Shown here piece by piece: positions 1-7,718 of a DNA stretch of 19,204 nucleotides. Source of the DNA: Massilia sp. (GTDB lineage Bacteria; Pseudomonadota; Gammaproteobacteria; Burkholderiales; Burkholderiaceae_D); assembly GCA_028291845.1 (NCBI GenBank), contig JAQGNM010000346.1, positions 1 to 19,204 of the forward strand. The letters run 5' to 3'. The position numbers were made by a program, and so were the translations under genes. Each line of letters begins with the position of its first letter. Position 1 is the stretch's first letter. The notes below the pieces were generated by a model. That model was given only the letters and a program-made list of their open reading frames with translations. It searched no databases and was not told the origin of the DNA.

Positions 1-603
1 TTTAGGCTCTTCCACCGGGACTTCAGCCGGCGCCGGTGGTGGCGCCGGCGCTGCGACGGGCGTGCTTGCCGGCGCGGCCGGAAACAGCGAGGGCGGGGCA
101 ATCGGCGCCGCCGCGGGCGCCTGTGACGGCACCAGCGGCGCCGGCCCGCTCGCCACGAAATGCCAGTCCGAGATGCGCTGCCGGTTCTCGAAGCCGACCA
201 GGCGCGGGTCGAAATTGGCGACCTTGAAAGGCTGCGCGTTCGACTTGCTGTACACGGCGACGATGCCCTTCTGGTCGCCGATCCAGATGATTCCCCAGTC
301 GGTCGTGCCGGTCATCGGATCGACAAAGATCTTGCGCAGGTGGCGGCGGATGGCCGGGCTGCGATTGTCCTTCAGCAGTTCCTGCAAGGTCGGCGGCTGG
401 GTCGGCTGGCCCGGCGGGGTGGCGGCGGCGTAACTGGTCAGGGCGTCGGCGAAGGCCGCGCCGACGAACAGCAGTTCTTCCTCGGCGGCGGCGCGGCGCA
501 GCAGCGCGTCGATTTTGAGGGTGGCCGCGCCGACCAGCCCCAGCACCGTCACCAGGATGATCATCCCCAGATAGGTGAACCCACCCTGCCGCTGCTTTTT
601 CAT
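1..603 (-). CDS. Minor pseudopilin-like protein without Glu5, partial (C-terminus beyond left edge)
   Basis: The frame reads 201 codons from ATG at 603 to the window edge with no stop, so the C-terminus is missing. The N-terminus MKKQRQGG/FTYLGMIIL is a prepilin leader with the cleavage Gly at residue 8, then Phe (+1) and a hydrophobic helix. Position +5, normally Glu, is Gly. Loss of Glu5 is typical of the GspK tip pseudopilin of type II secretion systems, so a tip or priming role is possible, but the rest does not look clearly like GspK. A globular part (roughly residues 35-150, with IFVDPMTGTTDWGI near the middle) is followed by an Ala/Pro-rich stretch from about residue 155. The start overlaps the stop of the preceding pseudopilin gene by one base (TGATG), so it is the last visible gene of the operon. 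Confident that it is a pseudopilin-class protein, unsure which one. Confidence 0.8.
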   Translation of the reverse strand, partial: MKKQRQGGFTYLGMIILVTVLGLVGAATLKIDALLRRAAAEEELLFVGAAFADALTSYAAATPPGQPTQPPTLQELLKDNRSPAIRRHLRKIFVDPMTGTTDWGIIWIGDQKGIVAVYSKSNAQPFKVANFDPRLVGFENRQRISDWHFVASGPAPLVPSQAPAAAPIAPPSLFPAAPASTPVAAPAPPPAPAEVPVEEPK

Positions 604-992
604 CACCAGTCCGCGTACGGCTTGCCGTTGCGGTCATTGCCCGGCGCGCCGCTCTTGATGGTGTACACGCCACCCTTGCCGCCGTCTTCCGGCGGCACCA
701 GGATCCAGGTGCTGCTGCTCTCGGTAATCGGGTCGATCGGCACCGCACGGATGTATTTTTTCTCGACCAGCTGGTCGAGCGTATCGGGATAGCGGCCGGT
801 GTCGCTGTAAAACTGGTCGATGACGGCGCGGGTATTGCGCAGGTTGTCGGCCAAAATCGTATCCTTGGCACTGTCGATACTGGGGAAGAAGCGCGGCACG
901 GCCAAGGTCAGCAACAGCGCGACGATGCCGAGCACCACCAGCAGCTCGATCAGGGTGAAGCCGCGCGCACGAATATTCATCATTTTTACCAT
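603..992 (-). CDS. Type II secretion-like pseudopilin (GspG/GspH-like)
   Basis: A 129-residue protein with a class III prepilin signal, RARG/FTLIELLVVLGIVALLL: Gly11 precedes the cleavage site, Phe12 is +1 and Glu16 is the +5 Glu. A single hydrophobic N-terminal helix is followed by a short globular domain with YPDTLDQLVEKKYI and a DPITESSSTWILVPPEDGG segment, like GspG-type pseudopilins that pack a DP-x-W block after the helix. It would be processed by a prepilin peptidase, which is not in this window, and added to the inner-membrane pseudopilus. The start is uncertain: ATG at 992, 983 and 980 all keep the leader and none has a clear ribosome binding site. The ATG at 992 lies inside a 13-bp direct repeat of the end of the upstream gene, so 983 or 980 may be the original start. 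It overlaps the next gene by one base. Confidence 0.88.
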   Translation of the reverse strand: MVKMMNIRARGFTLIELLVVLGIVALLLTLAVPRFFPSIDSAKDTILADNLRNTRAVIDQFYSDTGRYPDTLDQLVEKKYIRAVPIDPITESSSTWILVPPEDGGKGGVYTIKSGAPGNDRNGKPYADW

Positions 993-1011
993 TTGCGCTT
1001 TACCATTTGCG
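985..1011. repeat. 13-bp direct repeat across a gene junction
   Basis: TTTACCATTTGCG occurs at 985-997 and again at 999-1011, one base apart. On the minus strand the first copy read is the end of the upstream pseudopilin gene (Arg-Lys-Trp-stop). The second copy supplies the ATG at 992 of the following gene. It looks like a small tandem duplication at the junction. Confidence 0.85.
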
Positions 1012-1470
1012 ATAAGCGATGCCGTTCAAGCCGATCCGCTCCGAGCCGGACATGACATCGTAGACATCGTCGCCCTCGCGCGGATCGTTCGCTTCGCTGG
1101 CGTAGCTGCGCTTGGTCCAGGTATCGGCATCGGCCTTGTCGGCATCGCCGCCGAACGGGTCGCGCGGCAGCCGGCGCAAAAAGAACACCTTGCTGCGCTT
1201 GGGACTGCGCAGGTCGATCACGCCGTCGACCAGCACCTCCAGCTTGGGCGGATAGCCGGTGGCGCCGGCCGTCTTGGCGATGCGCCCCTCGTCGCTGGCC
1301 TTTTTATAGGCGTCGATGGCGTTGCGGATCTCGCGCAGCGCCACCCGCAGCTCCTGCTCATGGCGGCGCTGGATCGTCACCTGCGCCGCCGGCGCGACGA
1401 TGGTGCCGAGCAGCGCCAGGATCGCCAGGGTCACCAGCAGTTCGATCAGGGTGAAGCCGCGCTGTTTCAT
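1000..1470 (-). CDS. Type II secretion-like pseudopilin (GspG-like)
   Basis: A 156-residue protein starting MKQRG/FTLIELLVTLAILALL, with a five-residue leader, Gly5 before the cleavage site and Glu10 at position +5. After the helix comes an amphipathic stretch with RRHEQELRVALREIRNAIDAYKKA, a YPPKLEVLVDGV block and RRLPRDPFGG, the usual GspG-like arrangement of helix, YPxxLxxLV and DPFG. It lacks the Asp-rich calcium loop seen in the first gene of the operon, so it is more likely a minor than the major pseudopilin. Its ATG overlaps the stop of the secretin gene (ATGA, 1467-1470), so its translation is probably coupled to that of the secretin. Having three pseudopilin genes at the end of the operon and one at its head suggests a four-subunit pseudopilus. 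Confidence 0.9.
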   Translation of the reverse strand: MKQRGFTLIELLVTLAILALLGTIVAPAAQVTIQRRHEQELRVALREIRNAIDAYKKASDEGRIAKTAGATGYPPKLEVLVDGVIDLRSPKRSKVFFLRRLPRDPFGGDADKADADTWTKRSYASEANDPREGDDVYDVMSGSERIGLNGIAYRKW

Positions 1471-3590
1471 CTGGCCGGAGTCTGCACCGGCGTGGTGGCC
1501 GGGGCGCCGGCTGGCACCGCCCCCGGTACTGGCGCCGCCGCTGGAACATTATTGACGCCAGGCGTCATGGTCGGCGTGGCCGGCATGGCGTCGCTCGGCA
1601 GCGTGGCCGGCGCGGCCACCGGCACCGGCGTGGCCTGCTGCTGCGGCTGCTGCGCCGGCGCCAGGTTCGGCATCACCGGCACGGCCATGCGGGTGGGCGG
1701 CGTCGCCAAGGTCGAGGTGTTGGGCGAAGACGGCACCACCGAGCCGCCGCCGGCAGTGCCGACCGCGCCGGGGCCGGACGGCGGCAAGGCCTGGCCCGGC
1801 AGCATGGTCAACCTGACCGGTGCATCCGGCCGGCGGCGGAAGCTGCCTTCGGTGCCGGCGTTGAACTCGGAAGCGTTCAAGGCCGGGCGCTGGATGTTGC
1901 GCACCAGGTGCGGCGTGATCGACAGTACGATCTCGCTCTTGTCCGACTGATCGCGCCCGCTGCCGAACAAGCGTCCGACCAGCGGCAGGCTGCCCAGCAA
2001 AGGCACCTTGTTGCCGCTGCTGCGCTCTTCATTGTTGATCAAGCCGGCCAGCACCTGGTTTTCGCCATCCTTCAACTGCAGCATGGTGCTGGCGGTGCGG
2101 GTGCCGACCTTCGGCACCTGGGAGCCGGCCTTGGTGGTCACCATTTCGATCAGGTTCGATACTTCGAGGCCGATACGGATCGCCACCTCGTTATTGAGGA
2201 AAATGGTCGGCTCGACGTTCAGGGTCAGACCGACGTCGAGATAGGTGACCGATTCGGACAAGGTGCCGCCGGTCAGCCCCGGGGTGGTGATCGAGGTGAC
2301 CACCGGGATCTTGTCGGCGATGACGACCTTGGCTTTTTCACGGTTGCGCACGCGGATGCGCGGATTGGCCAGGGTGTTCGAATCGCCGTCGGTCTTGTTG
2401 GCGTTGATCGAGGCGCCGATGCCGCTGACGCTGATGGTGCCGCCATTCAGGTTGCGCAAGGTGTCGATGGTGATCGGGCCGCCGCTGCCGGCCAGCGGCG
2501 CGAAACCAATCGAAGTCGGCCACGATACGCCCAGCTCGAGCAGGCGGCTGCGCTTGATTTCAAGGACCTCGACATCGAGCATCACTTCCGGCTCGGCCAC
2601 GTCCTGCAGCGCCACCAGGCGGGTGGCCAGCCTGATCGCTTCCGGGCTGTCGCGCAGGATCACCAGGTTGAGCTTCTCATCGACCACCACGTCGCGCGAT
2701 TTCAGGATCGTCTTGAGCGTGTTGGAGACACTCTTGGCATCGGCATTGGCCAGGAAGAAGGTCTTGACCGTCATCTCCTGGTATTCCTTCAATTTGGCCG
2801 CCACGTTGGGGAAAATCAGCACCGTGTTGCCGTCCATGATCTGCTGCTCGAGCTGGTTGCTCACCAATAGATAATAGACAGCCTGCTCCACCGTACTGTT
2901 CTTCAGGAAGATCGAAGTGCGCTGGTCGGTCTTGACGTCCTTGTCGAACAAAAAATTCAGGCCGGAGCGGCGCGAGATCACCTCGAACACCTGTTTCAGG
3001 GAGGCGTCGCGAAACTCGATATTGATCGGCAGCTTATAGGCTGCCGCCAGGCCGGCGTCGGGCGCGGCCACCAGGGTTTTTTCCGTCACCTGGGCCAGCA
3101 GCAGGCGCGCCGGCTCGTAAGCCGGACGTTCGGACAGGATCGCGTTGAGCTTCTGGCGCGCCGACTCGTAATCGCCGCGCTGGTAGCTGGCCTGCGCCTC
3201 GCTGAACATGGCTGCCTGGCGCGCGTCCGCTTCCAGCAAGCGCAGGCCGGCGCGCGCGCGTTCATTGGCCGGATCGATGGCCAGCGCGCGTTTCACATCG
3301 GCCATCGCCACCTGCGGACGGTTCTCCGCCAGCGCGCGCTCGGCCTGTTCGAGCAGGCGGGTGACGGTGCGGTCGCGCGCCTGCAGATAGCTTGCCTTGT
3401 ACTGCGCATTGCCCGGTTCGGCCGCCATCGCCTCGCGGTATTTCAGCAGGCCCGCCTCGACCTGTTCGGCGGCAACCAGCTTCTGGCCGTCGTTGTACGC
3501 CATCTGGCCGGCGCACCCGGACAGCGCCAGCGCGGTCAGGACGGCCAGCGCCAGGCGGTTCAAACAAGGGCCGCGAAAATCGGATGGCAT
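1467..3590 (-). CDS. gspD: Type II secretion-like secretin with N-terminal TPR lipoprotein region
   Basis: A 707-residue outer-membrane channel protein. I chose ATG at 3590 because it overlaps the upstream stop (TGATG) and opens a lipoprotein signal ending L-S-G-C with Cys26 as the lipidated residue; the open frame further upstream has no signal. Residues about 30-170 are helical TPR-like repeats (GLLKYREAMAAEPGN, MADVKRALAIDPANERA, RGDYESARQKLNAIL). An N0/STN-like domain follows at about 185-255 (INIEFRDASLKQVFEVIS), then an N1 domain (KTFFLANADAKSVSNTLKTI) and the secretin core to about 590, with VPLLGSLPLVGRLFGS and SEIVLSITPHLVR near its end. The last 110 residues or so are Pro/Ala/Thr-rich and low in complexity. 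Family knowledge says secretins form multimeric gates for type II secretion and type IV pili. The fused TPR region is unlike classical GspD and may do part of a pilotin's job (inference). Confidence 0.95.
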   Translation of the reverse strand: MPSDFRGPCLNRLALAVLTALALSGCAGQMAYNDGQKLVAAEQVEAGLLKYREAMAAEPGNAQYKASYLQARDRTVTRLLEQAERALAENRPQVAMADVKRALAIDPANERARAGLRLLEADARQAAMFSEAQASYQRGDYESARQKLNAILSERPAYEPARLLLAQVTEKTLVAAPDAGLAAAYKLPINIEFRDASLKQVFEVISRRSGLNFLFDKDVKTDQRTSIFLKNSTVEQAVYYLLVSNQLEQQIMDGNTVLIFPNVAAKLKEYQEMTVKTFFLANADAKSVSNTLKTILKSRDVVVDEKLNLVILRDSPEAIRLATRLVALQDVAEPEVMLDVEVLEIKRSRLLELGVSWPTSIGFAPLAGSGGPITIDTLRNLNGGTISVSGIGASINANKTDGDSNTLANPRIRVRNREKAKVVIADKIPVVTSITTPGLTGGTLSESVTYLDVGLTLNVEPTIFLNNEVAIRIGLEVSNLIEMVTTKAGSQVPKVGTRTASTMLQLKDGENQVLAGLINNEERSSGNKVPLLGSLPLVGRLFGSGRDQSDKSEIVLSITPHLVRNIQRPALNASEFNAGTEGSFRRRPDAPVRLTMLPGQALPPSGPGAVGTAGGGSVVPSSPNTSTLATPPTRMAVPVMPNLAPAQQPQQQATPVPVAAPATLPSDAMPATPTMTPGVNNVPAAAPVPGAVPAGAPATTPVQTPAR

Positions 3591-4117
3591 CACTCGGGTA
3601 CTCCAATATTGATCTGTTGGACCTGCTTCAAAGGCAGGTAAGTCATGGTCATCGATGGCGGGGCGATGGCGTCGACGCGGTAGACGCCGTCGACGACCGT
3701 CTCCTTGCGGACGATCAGGGTCTCGCTGCCGCGCGCCAAAAACACTTCCCACACGCCGTTTTCGAGCACCTTGCCGAGATAGGTGAACGGCAGCGGCGGC
3801 GCCACCGGCGGTGGCGGCGGCGCCGGTTTCGGCGGCGGTGGCGGCGGGGTCCAGTTCTGCACGCCGAAGGCGGTGCCAGGTGCCCCACCCTGTTCCATCA
3901 ACTGCTCGCGCGGCAGCAGTGCCAGCACGATCGGCGTCGCCACGGTCTTGCCGCTGACGCCGACGCCGGCACGGGCCGGCGCCGCCGTGCCTTGCGCTTT
4001 ACCGGCGTTGCGCGGCGCCGCCTCGACCACCTCGCCGGAAGGCGATTTGTCGCCAAAAAACGCAAAGGCGGCGGCCACCAGCAAGGCGGCGCCCAGCGCC
4101 AGGTGACGGGGCTTCAT
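3590..4117 (-). CDS. PilP/GspC-like periplasmic linker protein
   Basis: A 175-residue bitopic protein. Residues about 6-21 form one membrane segment, followed by an Ala/Gly-rich linker, a proline run at residues 91-110, and a C-terminal small beta domain (FTYLGKVLENGVWEVFLARG, then ETLIVRKETVVDGVYRVDAI and a final Leu-Lys-Gln block). The topology of short cytoplasmic end, membrane anchor, Pro-rich spacer and small domain of the PilP/GspC 'HR' type is what links an inner-membrane platform to the secretin. Its position immediately before gspD fits: PilP precedes PilQ in type IV pilus operons. The start codon overlaps the stop of the PilO-like gene (ATGA), and its own stop overlaps gspD by one base. 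Sequence similarity is too weak for me to choose between PilP and GspC. Confidence 0.75.
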   Translation of the reverse strand: MKPRHLALGAALLVAAAFAFFGDKSPSGEVVEAAPRNAGKAQGTAAPARAGVGVSGKTVATPIVLALLPREQLMEQGGAPGTAFGVQNWTPPPPPPKPAPPPPPVAPPLPFTYLGKVLENGVWEVFLARGSETLIVRKETVVDGVYRVDAIAPPSMTMTYLPLKQVQQINIGVPE

Positions 4118-4683
4118 GGCGTACCCTGCAAATACAAGGTGAAGCGCACGCGCGCCTCGACGCCGCTCTGGCCGATGCTGTCGCGTTTAAAACTGATGTC
4201 GTCGAGCGAAGCGAAGGGAATCGCCCGCAGCGCCGCCATGGCGAATTGCCAGATGGCGCCGTAGCTGCCCTTTACCGGCAGGTTCACCTGGTAGGTCGAA
4301 AAGCCGCCGTCGCGCACCACCGCCGACTTGTACTCGCCCTGGCTCAAGACGATGCCGTTCTTGGCGGCCAGCGCGAACAGGGTGCCGACCTGTTGCTCGA
4401 CGTAGCGGCGCTCGCCCAGCACCTCGTGAAACTGCGCCAGGTTGGCGCTGCTCGAAGTGGGGGCGTCTGCCGCAAGCGTGGTCGGTGCCGGAGCGGCCGC
4501 CGGCGCCGGTGTAGCCGCCGCCGTCAAGGCGGCGATACGCCGCTCGCTCTGCGCGCTGCGCAGCGGCAGCAGCCAGGCCAGCGCGACGGCGCCGATCAGC
4601 GCCAGCGCCATAGCCAGGCACAGCAAGGGCCCGCGCGCCAGCACCCACAGGCGCAGCCTTAAAAACATGGCGGCGGCGTTCAT
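4114..4683 (-). CDS. PilO/GspM-like inner-membrane platform protein
   Basis: A 189-residue protein. I take the ATG at 4683, which forms an ATGA overlap with the preceding stop, rather than the GTG at 4695. A short basic cytoplasmic stretch (LRLRLWVLARG) is followed by a membrane segment at about residues 19-40, a helical Ala/Pro-rich linker, then a segment with LAQFHEVLGERRYVEQQVGT and a periplasmic ferredoxin-like domain containing VNLPVKGSYGAIWQFAMAAL. The 'VKGSYGAIWQF' type of motif is shared by PilO family proteins (known family feature: lipid-side platform subunit that pairs with PilN). It would sit in the inner membrane with the PilN-like and PilM-like proteins encoded just upstream. 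Confidence 0.78.
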   Translation of the reverse strand: MNAAAMFLRLRLWVLARGPLLCLAMALALIGAVALAWLLPLRSAQSERRIAALTAAATPAPAAAPAPTTLAADAPTSSSANLAQFHEVLGERRYVEQQVGTLFALAAKNGIVLSQGEYKSAVVRDGGFSTYQVNLPVKGSYGAIWQFAMAALRAIPFASLDDISFKRDSIGQSGVEARVRFTLYLQGTP

Positions 4684-5234
4684 CGGCCACCCCACGGCGC
4701 ATCGATTTCAAACCGCACCGGGCGGTTCGGATCGACCTCGTTGATTTCATGGCGCAGCAGCACCACGTCGCCGAACAGTTGCTGGCGCTTGAGCTGCTCG
4801 ACGTAGGCAATCATCGATTCGGCATCCCTGGTTTCGGCGGTGATTTTCAAACTCTGGCGGCGCGGATCGGGCTCCAGCGCCAGCAGCGCGACGCCGGCCG
4901 GGGTGGCCGCGCCGATGGCGTCGCGCAGCGCCGGCCACGGCAGATTCAATTGCAGGATGGCGCCGTTGACGGCGTTGGCCTGGGCGGCGTCGATGACGGC
5001 GGCCGGCGCGGCGGCGACCACCACCGCTGCCGCTTTCGGCGGGGCGACCGTGGCGCGCACCGCCGCCAACTGCGCCGCCAGGGCGTTCTGGCGCGCAAGC
5101 ATTTGCGCGGCCAGCGCGAGCGCGGCGCCGCACAGGATCAGACCCAGCGCCAGCAGCGCCCAGCCGCGCGGGCCCAGCCGGTACCAGCTGCGCGCCAGCG
5201 AGGCCGGCGCGAAATCGATGGCGATGCGTTTCAT
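4680..5234 (-). CDS. PilN-like inner-membrane assembly protein
   Basis: A 184-residue protein starting MKRIAIDFAP at 5234, where the ATG overlaps the stop of the PilM-like gene (ATGA). It has a short cytoplasmic N-terminus with the I-x-F-A-P motif, the place where PilN contacts PilM in type IV pili. A membrane helix follows at about residues 25-47, then a coiled Ala-rich stretch (ARQNALAAQLAAVRATV) and a periplasmic domain with LPWPALRDAIGAATPAGVAL and AESMIAYVEQLKRQQLFGDV. This layout matches PilN and the C-terminal half of GspL. Here the actin-like part and the membrane part are two genes, as in type IV pili, rather than one GspL. Confidence 0.8.
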   Translation of the reverse strand: MKRIAIDFAPASLARSWYRLGPRGWALLALGLILCGAALALAAQMLARQNALAAQLAAVRATVAPPKAAAVVVAAAPAAVIDAAQANAVNGAILQLNLPWPALRDAIGAATPAGVALLALEPDPRRQSLKITAETRDAESMIAYVEQLKRQQLFGDVVLLRHEINEVDPNRPVRFEIDAPWGGR

Positions 5235-6031
5235 GCGGCGCTCCCGGACAAGGCCAGCAAGGCCGCCGCAGACAAGCCCGGCCGCGCCTCGCCCAGCACC
5301 ACGCAGTCGGGCGCCGCGCGCCACGCCGCCGGCACCTCACCACACAGGCGCAGGTGCGGCTGCCCGGACGCCGCCAGGTTCAGGCGCAGCGCCTCGCGCG
5401 CAACCTGTTCCGCCAACCAGCCGGCAGCGGCCTGCGGCGGCGTCGCCAGCGCCCGAATCGCGGCGATGCCGCCGCCATCGACGGCGCCCAGGGTCAGCAC
5501 GCCGTCGTGCACCACGCCGAACCAGTCGCCGGCCGCCAGACTGTCGCGCCAGCGGTTGAACAGCACCAGGAACTGCGGCGCCACTTCGATCAGCGGCATG
5601 GCGTGGGCACCGGCGGCCTGCTGCACGGCCGTCTGCAGGGAGCGCGGCAGCGCGGCGGCCAGGAACGGCCGCCCGGCTTGCCAGTCGGCGCCGACATGCC
5701 AGCCGGCCGCCGGCTCGCCATATAACTGTTGAAAGCGCAAGGCGGCAGCCGCCTCCAGGTCGGCCATGCGGGTGCAGTCGGGCGGCGGCGTCACCTGCCA
5801 CAGCCGCACCAGCTCGTCGGCCAGTACCACCGTCAAGGGCCAGCCGTCGCGCCCGGCGTCGTTGAACAGCGCTGCCGCCGCGGCCGTGACGGCGGCCGGC
5901 AAAGCGTGCGACGGGTCGAGGGCCAGCTCGGCCAATACCGTCGCCTCGCGCCCCCAGCGTCGCGTTTCGACCAGGGCGATGGCCTCCAAGCCGACCCCGA
6001 GCCGCAAGGCGTGTCCGAACTTTTTACGCAT
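5231..6031 (-). CDS. PilM/GspL-like actin-fold cytoplasmic protein
   Basis: A 266-residue soluble protein with no membrane segment. The N-terminus LGVGLEAIALVETRRWGR and the later WFGVVHDGVLTLGAVDGG resemble the strand pairs of the ASKHA fold of PilM and GspL. Its position between the ATPase and the PilN-like gene is the one expected for PilM. It is shorter than typical PilM proteins and lacks clear phosphate-binding loops, so nucleotide binding is doubtful. The start at 6031 overlaps the end of gspE by 8 nt. Assignment rests on fold-like pattern and gene order; sequence similarity is weak. Confidence 0.65.
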   Translation of the reverse strand: MRKKFGHALRLGVGLEAIALVETRRWGREATVLAELALDPSHALPAAVTAAAAALFNDAGRDGWPLTVVLADELVRLWQVTPPPDCTRMADLEAAAALRFQQLYGEPAAGWHVGADWQAGRPFLAAALPRSLQTAVQQAAGAHAMPLIEVAPQFLVLFNRWRDSLAAGDWFGVVHDGVLTLGAVDGGGIAAIRALATPPQAAAGWLAEQVAREALRLNLAASGQPHLRLCGEVPAAWRAAPDCVVLGEARPGLSAAALLALSGSAA

Positions 6032-7718
6032 GCAGGGTCACCCGCTTGATTTCGGCAATCGTCGTCAGGCCGCGCTGCACCAGGTCGAGCGCCGCCAGGC
6101 GCAGGCTGCGGGTGCCGTTGGCATGCGCCGCCGCCTTGATCTGGCGGATCGGCCGTTTGTCGACGATCATCTCGCGGATCTCGTCGTTGAGGGTGAGGAT
6201 CTCGGCGATCGAGCGGCGCCCCTTGTAGCCGGTGCCGCGGCAGTCGCCGCAGCCCTTGCCCTGCTTGAATTCGAAGTCCTGGACGTCGGCGCGTTCCAGG
6301 TTGACCGAGGCCAGTTCAAGGTCGTCCGGGCGGTACGCCACCGCGCAATGCGGGCAATTGGTGCGCACCAGGCGCTGCGCCCAGATGCCGTTCAGGGCCG
6401 ACACGAAAGCGTACGGATCGATGCCCATGTGGGTAAAACGACCGAAGACGTCGAACACATTATTGGCGTGCACGGTGGTGAGCACCAGGTGGCCTGTAAG
6501 CGCCGATTGCACGGCGATTTCCGCCGTCTCGCGGTCGCGGATTTCTCCCACCATGATTTTATCGGGGTCGTGGCGCAGGATCGAACGCAAGCCCTTGGCG
6601 AAGGTCAAGCCTTTTTTCTCGTTGACGGGAATTTGCAGGATGCCCGGCAGCTGGTATTCCACCGGGTCTTCAATGGTGATGATTTTTTCGCGGCCGTTGT
6701 TAATTTCCGTCAGCGCCGCATACAAGGTGGTGGTTTTACCGGAGCCGGTCGGCCCCGTCACCAGCAGCATGCCGTAGGCTTCTTGCGCCAGGCCGCGCAG
6801 GCTGACCAGCGAGGGCGCGTCGAAGCCCAGCGCCTCCAGGGTCAGCGAGCCGTAGGCTTCGATCATGGCGCGCTTGTCGAGAATCCGGATGACGGCGTCC
6901 TCGCCGTGAATGCTCGGCATGATCGACACCCGCAAGTCGATCTCGCGCTGGTTCGATTCGACCCGGAAGCTGCCGTCCTGCGGAATGCGGCGCTCCGAGA
7001 TATCCAGTTCGGCCAGCACTTTCAAACGCGAGATGACCTGTTCGGCCACTTCGATGCCGTTGACCGAGGTGGCGTGATCGAGCACGCCATCGATGCGGTA
7101 TTTGACCGACAGGCCGAGCGCGGTGCTTTCCAGGTGAATGTCGGAGGCGCCGGCCTTGAGGGCATCGTACAGGGTCGAGTTGACCAGGCGGACGGCCGGA
7201 CTGGCGGCCTCGTTGACCGAGGCGAACGAGAGTACCGCGGTGGTCTTGCCCTCGCGCTTGGCGTCGACCGTGCCGGGCCCGAGGGTGTCGACGGCGCGCG
7301 CCGATTCCTCGTGCTTGCTCAGATACGCCTGGATATCGGCGGCCAGGGCCAGCCGGGTTTGCAGGGGCGCACGCGCGCTGGCGCCGGCGCGCGCCGACAA
7401 CCAGGTTTGCAGATCGAGGTCGAAGGGGTCGGCCACCACGCCGATCAGCTCGCGCGAGGCGCTGCGCAGCAGCACGCAGCGGCGCGCCAGCGCCTGCGCC
7501 AGCGGCAGCAGGTCGAACGCCGGCGCGAAGGCCAGCATGTCGGCGGTTTCCGCCACCGCCATGCCGAACGGCGCCGCCAGTGCGCGCACGATGTCGCGCG
7601 GCTCGAAGCCGGTTGCTGCTTCCAGCTCGTCGACCAGGCTGCGGCCGGCGCCGGCACTGGCGGCGCGGGCGCGCGCCATCAGGACTGGATCGATCGACAG
7701 GGAAGCTGGCGCGTTCAA
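6024..7718 (-). CDS. gspE: Type II secretion ATPase GspE
   Basis: A 564-residue cytoplasmic hexameric ATPase that powers pseudopilus assembly. The N-terminal GspE domain (about residues 25-150) precedes the ATPase core. Visible motifs are Walker A GPTGSGKT at 322-329, the Asp box ITIEDPVEYQ from about 347, Walker B IMVGEIRD at 388-395, the His box TGHLVLTTVHAN at 408-419, and a zinc-binding tetracysteine pair Cys455-x2-Cys458 and Cys490-x2-Cys493. The zinc motif and length match GspE/PilB-type ATPases rather than the retraction ATPase PilT. Start and stop overlap the neighbouring genes (ATGA with gspF, 8 nt with the PilM-like gene). Confidence 0.96.
   Translation of the reverse strand: MNAPASLSIDPVLMARARAASAGAGRSLVDELEAATGFEPRDIVRALAAPFGMAVAETADMLAFAPAFDLLPLAQALARRCVLLRSASRELIGVVADPFDLDLQTWLSARAGASARAPLQTRLALAADIQAYLSKHEESARAVDTLGPGTVDAKREGKTTAVLSFASVNEAASPAVRLVNSTLYDALKAGASDIHLESTALGLSVKYRIDGVLDHATSVNGIEVAEQVISRLKVLAELDISERRIPQDGSFRVESNQREIDLRVSIMPSIHGEDAVIRILDKRAMIEAYGSLTLEALGFDAPSLVSLRGLAQEAYGMLLVTGPTGSGKTTTLYAALTEINNGREKIITIEDPVEYQLPGILQIPVNEKKGLTFAKGLRSILRHDPDKIMVGEIRDRETAEIAVQSALTGHLVLTTVHANNVFDVFGRFTHMGIDPYAFVSALNGIWAQRLVRTNCPHCAVAYRPDDLELASVNLERADVQDFEFKQGKGCGDCRGTGYKGRRSIAEILTLNDEIREMIVDKRPIRQIKAAAHANGTRSLRLAALDLVQRGLTTIAEIKRVTLHA

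Noticed and set aside
23..871. A 282-codon minus-strand open frame overlapping two pseudopilin genes
   Set aside because: Its product is Arg/Ala-rich without domains; the other minus-strand frames give prepilin leaders and overlapping start/stop codons.
3590..3752. N-terminal extension of the secretin frame to 3752
   Set aside because: The extension is Arg-rich, overlaps the PilP-like gene in another frame, and would bury the lipoprotein signal that starts at 3590.
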